A DNA stretch of 64,000 nucleotides from an uncultured Erysipelotrichaceae bacterium (GTDB lineage Bacteria; Bacillota_I; Bacilli_A; Erysipelotrichales; Erysipelotrichaceae): contig CALVBC010000005.1 in assembly GCA_944325685.1 (NCBI GenBank), positions 1-64,000 of the forward strand, written 5' to 3'. The notes beneath the pieces are model-generated. The model did not search any database and was not told where the DNA came from. It saw nothing but the letters and a program-made list of their open reading frames with translations. Position 1 is the stretch's first letter, and each line of letters begins with the position of its first letter. This document shows positions 62,201 to 64,000 of the stretch, one piece after another. A program made the translations under genes and the position numbers.

Positions 62201-63215
62201 ATTAGTATTAGGTTTTGGGATCAAGGATTCGATCGCTGATATCATCGATATCCAATATGGGGAAGTATTCACCTATGATGAGACGATCACCTTGACTGAT
62301 GAAGATCATATGGAAGATATCTTAAGTGATCTTGATAGTGATGGTGTCGATATCAAAGTCCCATTCAAAGAATATGCAACTAAGGTCTATATCGAAGATG
62401 AACCGACGATCACCTTAGAGGTCTTTGATAAGGATGATATAAGTGAAGTAGTCGACTTAAGAGAAAGGGAAAGCGGTGATAAGCTACATTTTGATGATGG
62501 TGTCATCATATCAGAGAAATTCGCTTCGACCAATAATATAAATGTCGGTGATACGATCACCATCGAATCAGCTAATGGCATCAGAGGTGATGTCAAGGTC
62601 GTCGGTATATGTGAGATCTATTTCCAACACTATATGTTTATGGATAGTGACCTATATGAAAGAGTATTTGATGAGAATGTCAATATGGATAAGATCGCCA
62701 TCAAAGACGATGATGTATCATCGATCAAGGAAAAGTATGAAGATCTTGAAGAAGTTGAATCAGTTGTCGACTTTAGTGGTGTCGTTGATAACTTCCAGAC
62801 GATGATCGGGGCATTAGACTTTATCATCTTGGTCATCATCTTAGCGGCTGGCTCTTTAGCACTAGTTGTTTTGATCAATCTGACAGAGGTCAATATATCT
62901 GAAAGGATAAGAGAGATCGCGACCTTTAAAGTATTGGGTTTCTACGATAAGGAAGTCAATAGCTATATCTTTAAAGAGCTATTGATATTAACGATCATCG
63001 GCGCGTTATGTGGTCTGCCTTTGGGTAAGATCGAGCATACCTTTGTCATGCGTGTGATCGATATGGATATGGTCATGTATGGTAAGGATATCGCTATCGC
63101 ATCATACTGTTATGGCTTTATCATCACCCTGGCATTTACCATCATCGTGGCCTTTGTCGTATCTCATTCCTTAAAGAAGGTCAAAATGGTTGAATCTTTA
63201 AAGAGTGTTGAATAG
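59226..63215 (+). CDS. Giant FtsX-like ABC permease with extracytoplasmic coiled coils
   Basis: A 1329-aa permease. One N-terminal helix (about 15-35), a MacB-type periplasmic-like domain, then a long coiled-coil hairpin (about 240-345 and 690-785) full of Ala/Glu/Leu heptads, then three helices (about 807-910) with the first FtsX core, a helix near 975, a second extracytoplasmic domain and three C-terminal helices. Residues about 350-690 between the coiled-coil arms have clearly different codon use (ATT and ATA common instead of ATC) and a Pro-rich insert VVPPTPEEG. The product may span the wall and export or sense a substrate. It is the last gene of the tetR operon. Confidence 0.85.
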   Translation: MFNKDTFRLIKRTFKRFVTIMLMVFIGAGFMVGLMSSSPMLQESVDAYDDEYDLFDLQVYSSFGFCNEDVKALESVEGVNEVYASKFVDALGKTSEGSSYVTRVQEIDPSINGYKLIEGEMPDDPWEALILSGSELSSSAKIGDIIEVHLEDGDDIHDSLKYVRFKITGIVEAPQYLAKTMETSTYKNLALQAVLYVDPINFVADYYTTVFLTVDGAKEEMAYSNAYEDVVNNVKAKVEELAKTQQEYLKDDLIKDAEEEIADAEKTLDEEAKDAEKELAEGEKELHDAYQDLLDAEKQLEDGYKEYEDGLKQIEDGEKELEEGKEELAEGKRQLNQVVSEIRDATGMSPRQLLNEFEAARENVLSIKENLSVFDDIEKLYMSEYYATRRDTVIAEIRNIADRNMVYDSYDEAKTSIDKDSVSLEVIEKTFNEDLRIISTLEKNINDKLDSIITDLKELQEFTTIAEGLASVDFSEFGYDLDMSGMGISSSELSEMITMMEDLKASITTTDQTNIQACKDAIKVAKNQISETSEYIKTFNKTDKGSSEAQDPVVPPTPEEGTGEVTALQDDDEMTDEDQDQVSIKINIDVESLRTSLGTFYESKAAFNDAKVYVNAHENIANMPLKSAIDLIEQLFGERFDEQTLAMLKMMAEIVPENTTVGAFFNDPVTVLNSSIEPMLDEALTGIEAGIDGMQMLVDAQKQIAEAEEQIAEAEKQLAEAKKAAEEGYQELLDGEKEIEDGWAKYYDGVAELEDGRRELEDKVEEAKIDIAQAKQDIADLPDAEWTVLDRNENYSHALFSGTVDQMANIGYVFPLLFFLVAALVCLTTMTRLIDEERGQIGVFSALGFSNGKIVSKYLIYALLASVIGALLGIPVGMLIYPTIIYNTWNLMYYLPDMTMVMPIWIFILGIASFSLLMMLVTYIVARDTLKSKPAELLRPKAPKEGKKILLEKIPFIWKHLSFLSKINARNIFRYKSRFFMTVIGVAGCTSLLVLGFGIKDSIADIIDIQYGEVFTYDETITLTDEDHMEDILSDLDSDGVDIKVPFKEYATKVYIEDEPTITLEVFDKDDISEVVDLRERESGDKLHFDDGVIISEKFASTNNINVGDTITIESANGIRGDVKVVGICEIYFQHYMFMDSDLYERVFDENVNMDKIAIKDDDVSSIKEKYEDLEEVESVVDFSGVVDNFQTMIGALDFIILVIILAAGSLALVVLINLTEVNISERIREIATFKVLGFYDKEVNSYIFKELLILTIIGALCGLPLGKIEHTFVMRVIDMDMVMYGKDIAIASYCYGFIITLAFTIIVAFVVSHSLKKVKMVESLKSVE

Positions 63216-63239
63216 AATAGAGACATGGAGGATGAAATC

Positions 63240-63608
63240 ATGAAATTTTATATTTGTAATCACTGTGGTAATATCATCACTAAATTAACTGACTCAAACG
63301 TACCTGTTGTATGTTGTGGGGAACAAATGGCTGAGCTAGTTCCTAATACAAAAGAGGCAGCTACAGAGAAACATAAGCCAGTCATCATCGAAAAGGATGG
63401 CAAACGCTATGTCACTGTTGGTTCAGTAGAACACCCAATGACACCAGAACACTATATCGAATGGATCGTCGTTGAATATGAAGACCATGAAAGGATCTAC
63501 CATCTTGAACCAAATCAAGAACCAACGGTCAAGATCTGCAAACATCATGAGCCAAAAGAGGTCTACGCTTATTGCAACCTCCATGGCTTATGGAAGATGG
63601 ACAAATAA
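63240..63608 (+). CDS. Superoxide reductase (desulfoferrodoxin, class I)
   Basis: A 122-aa protein. The N-terminal desulforedoxin site is CNHCG and CCGEQM. The catalytic iron ligands are in EKHKP, GSVEHPMTPEHYIEW and YCNLHG. It reduces superoxide to peroxide, which rubrerythrin can remove. The start at 63240 is behind GGAGGATGAAATC; an ATG 15 bp earlier overlaps the ribosome site. Confidence 0.94.
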   Translation: MKFYICNHCGNIITKLTDSNVPVVCCGEQMAELVPNTKEAATEKHKPVIIEKDGKRYVTVGSVEHPMTPEHYIEWIVVEYEDHERIYHLEPNQEPTVKICKHHEPKEVYAYCNLHGLWKMDK

Positions 63609-63630
63609 AAAGGGGCATTGCCCTTTTTTA
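63606..63630. terminator. Terminator between the superoxide reductase and tmcAL
   Basis: AAAAGGGG-CATTG-CCCTTTTTT, with A and T runs on both sides, between convergent genes. Confidence 0.75.
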
Positions 63631-64000
63631 AATGATCACTGGTCCTTGTAGTTCCCTTTGTAAGAGGTATTTAGAAAAGTCCTTGTCTTTATGCGCTAGG
63701 GCATATAAGACATTGACCTTATATTCGATATCCTTATAGGAGTCAGGGATATGCTTTAGTTGGGTGATCAGTTTGATATCATTAGTTTTATAGAAACGCA
63801 ATAATTCTTGCGTTTCTTTTTTAAAGCCTAAGATACGGGCATATGTTTGCTTGTACCTTGGCATATCATCTTCTTTGATATCAGCTAATAGCCAGATGAG
63901 GATCCTTTGGATCCTGCTCCTTGTATACCTCCTTGATATCGAGGCGTCCATAAAGTCTTTAAAGTCATCATATTTCAAAGCGTTTTTGATCAGTAATTTC
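63628..64000 (-). CDS. tmcAL: tRNA(Met) cytidine acetate ligase TmcAL, C-terminal part; runs off the right edge
   Basis: The last about 124 residues of a minus-strand gene whose start lies beyond the window. SISRRYTRSRIQRILIWLL is the conserved C-terminal signature of the TmcAL/YlbM nucleotidyltransferase family, followed by YARILGFKKETQELL. TmcAL acetylates the wobble C34 of elongator tRNA-Met with acetate and ATP. The N-terminal nucleotide-binding domain cannot be checked here. Confidence 0.85.
   Translation of the reverse strand, partial: KLLIKNALKYDDFKDFMDASISRRYTRSRIQRILIWLLADIKEDDMPRYKQTYARILGFKKETQELLRFYKTNDIKLITQLKHIPDSYKDIEYKVNVLYALAHKDKDFSKYLLQRELQGPVII

Overview
The window looks like a chromosome segment of a low-GC, anaerobic Firmicute, most likely Erysipelotrichia or a close relative. 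The placement rests on three things: a Bacillus-like core gene order (ezrA-iscS-thiI next to rpsD; ybeY-dgkA-cdd-era-recO-glyS-dnaG-sigA-trmK), a single-chain class II GlyRS, and the standard code (TGA ends many genes and TGG is used for Trp). Rubrerythrin and superoxide reductase point to an anaerobic life. Coding DNA has a strong ATC (Ile) and GAT (Asp) preference, so GATC is very frequent. Short stretches that break this bias stand out as foreign or diverged.

Layout. 1 to about 570 is foreign: a serine-recombinase fragment from a Clostridia-type integrative element, read on the minus strand, with its upstream hairpins. 571-735 is the tail of an unrecognised ORF. 716-9359 is an operon resembling a type VII (Esx/Yuk) secretion locus: lipoprotein, EssC-like ATPase, YukD-like ubiquitin-fold protein, and a secreted glucosaminidase with a C-terminal membrane anchor. 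9293-12256 holds rluB, rqcH and gmk. 12347-13869 holds a lipoprotein pair and rpsD with its leader. 14146-20207 holds ezrA, iscS, thiI, an M24 aminopeptidase and a membrane-anchored phosphoesterase.

20236-26492 is the most unusual part. It contains a frameshifted XRE-TPR regulator, a divergent 29-aa peptide gene, a small Cys-rich secreted protein and two ATPase-permease fusion ABC genes. The module is bracketed by two directly repeated, about 170-bp intergenic elements. Each element looks like an sRNA gene with a direct-repeat activator box, a -10, a conserved hairpin, C-rich single strands and a terminator, with identical internal spacing. This is the best candidate here for an undescribed system.

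26491-36330 holds tRNA-modification genes (ytqB/ytqA type), relQ, T-box-controlled leuS, rpiB, scpAB, purB and purA. 36430-44082 holds mrp, a two-component system, an orphan A24 peptidase-like gene, popT, rubrerythrin and ybeY to recO. 44066-50184 holds glxK, then glyS-dnaG-sigA-trmK. 50334-57802 holds a shortened orphan HicB, rpsT, fmt, an ECF S component, lepA, hemW, a tartronate-semialdehyde-reductase-type gene, rpsO and an aldo/keto reductase. 57919-63215 is a TetR-controlled ABC exporter operon with a mosaic giant permease. The window ends with superoxide reductase and the C-terminus of tmcAL.

Two trends run through the window. Convergent neighbours often overlap at their 3' ends without a terminator. 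Several monocistronic genes lack a Shine-Dalgarno and instead have an extended -10 box (TGNTANAAT) about 6 nt before the ATG, the layout expected for leaderless mRNAs. No tRNA or rRNA gene, CRISPR array, complete IS element or origin was seen.
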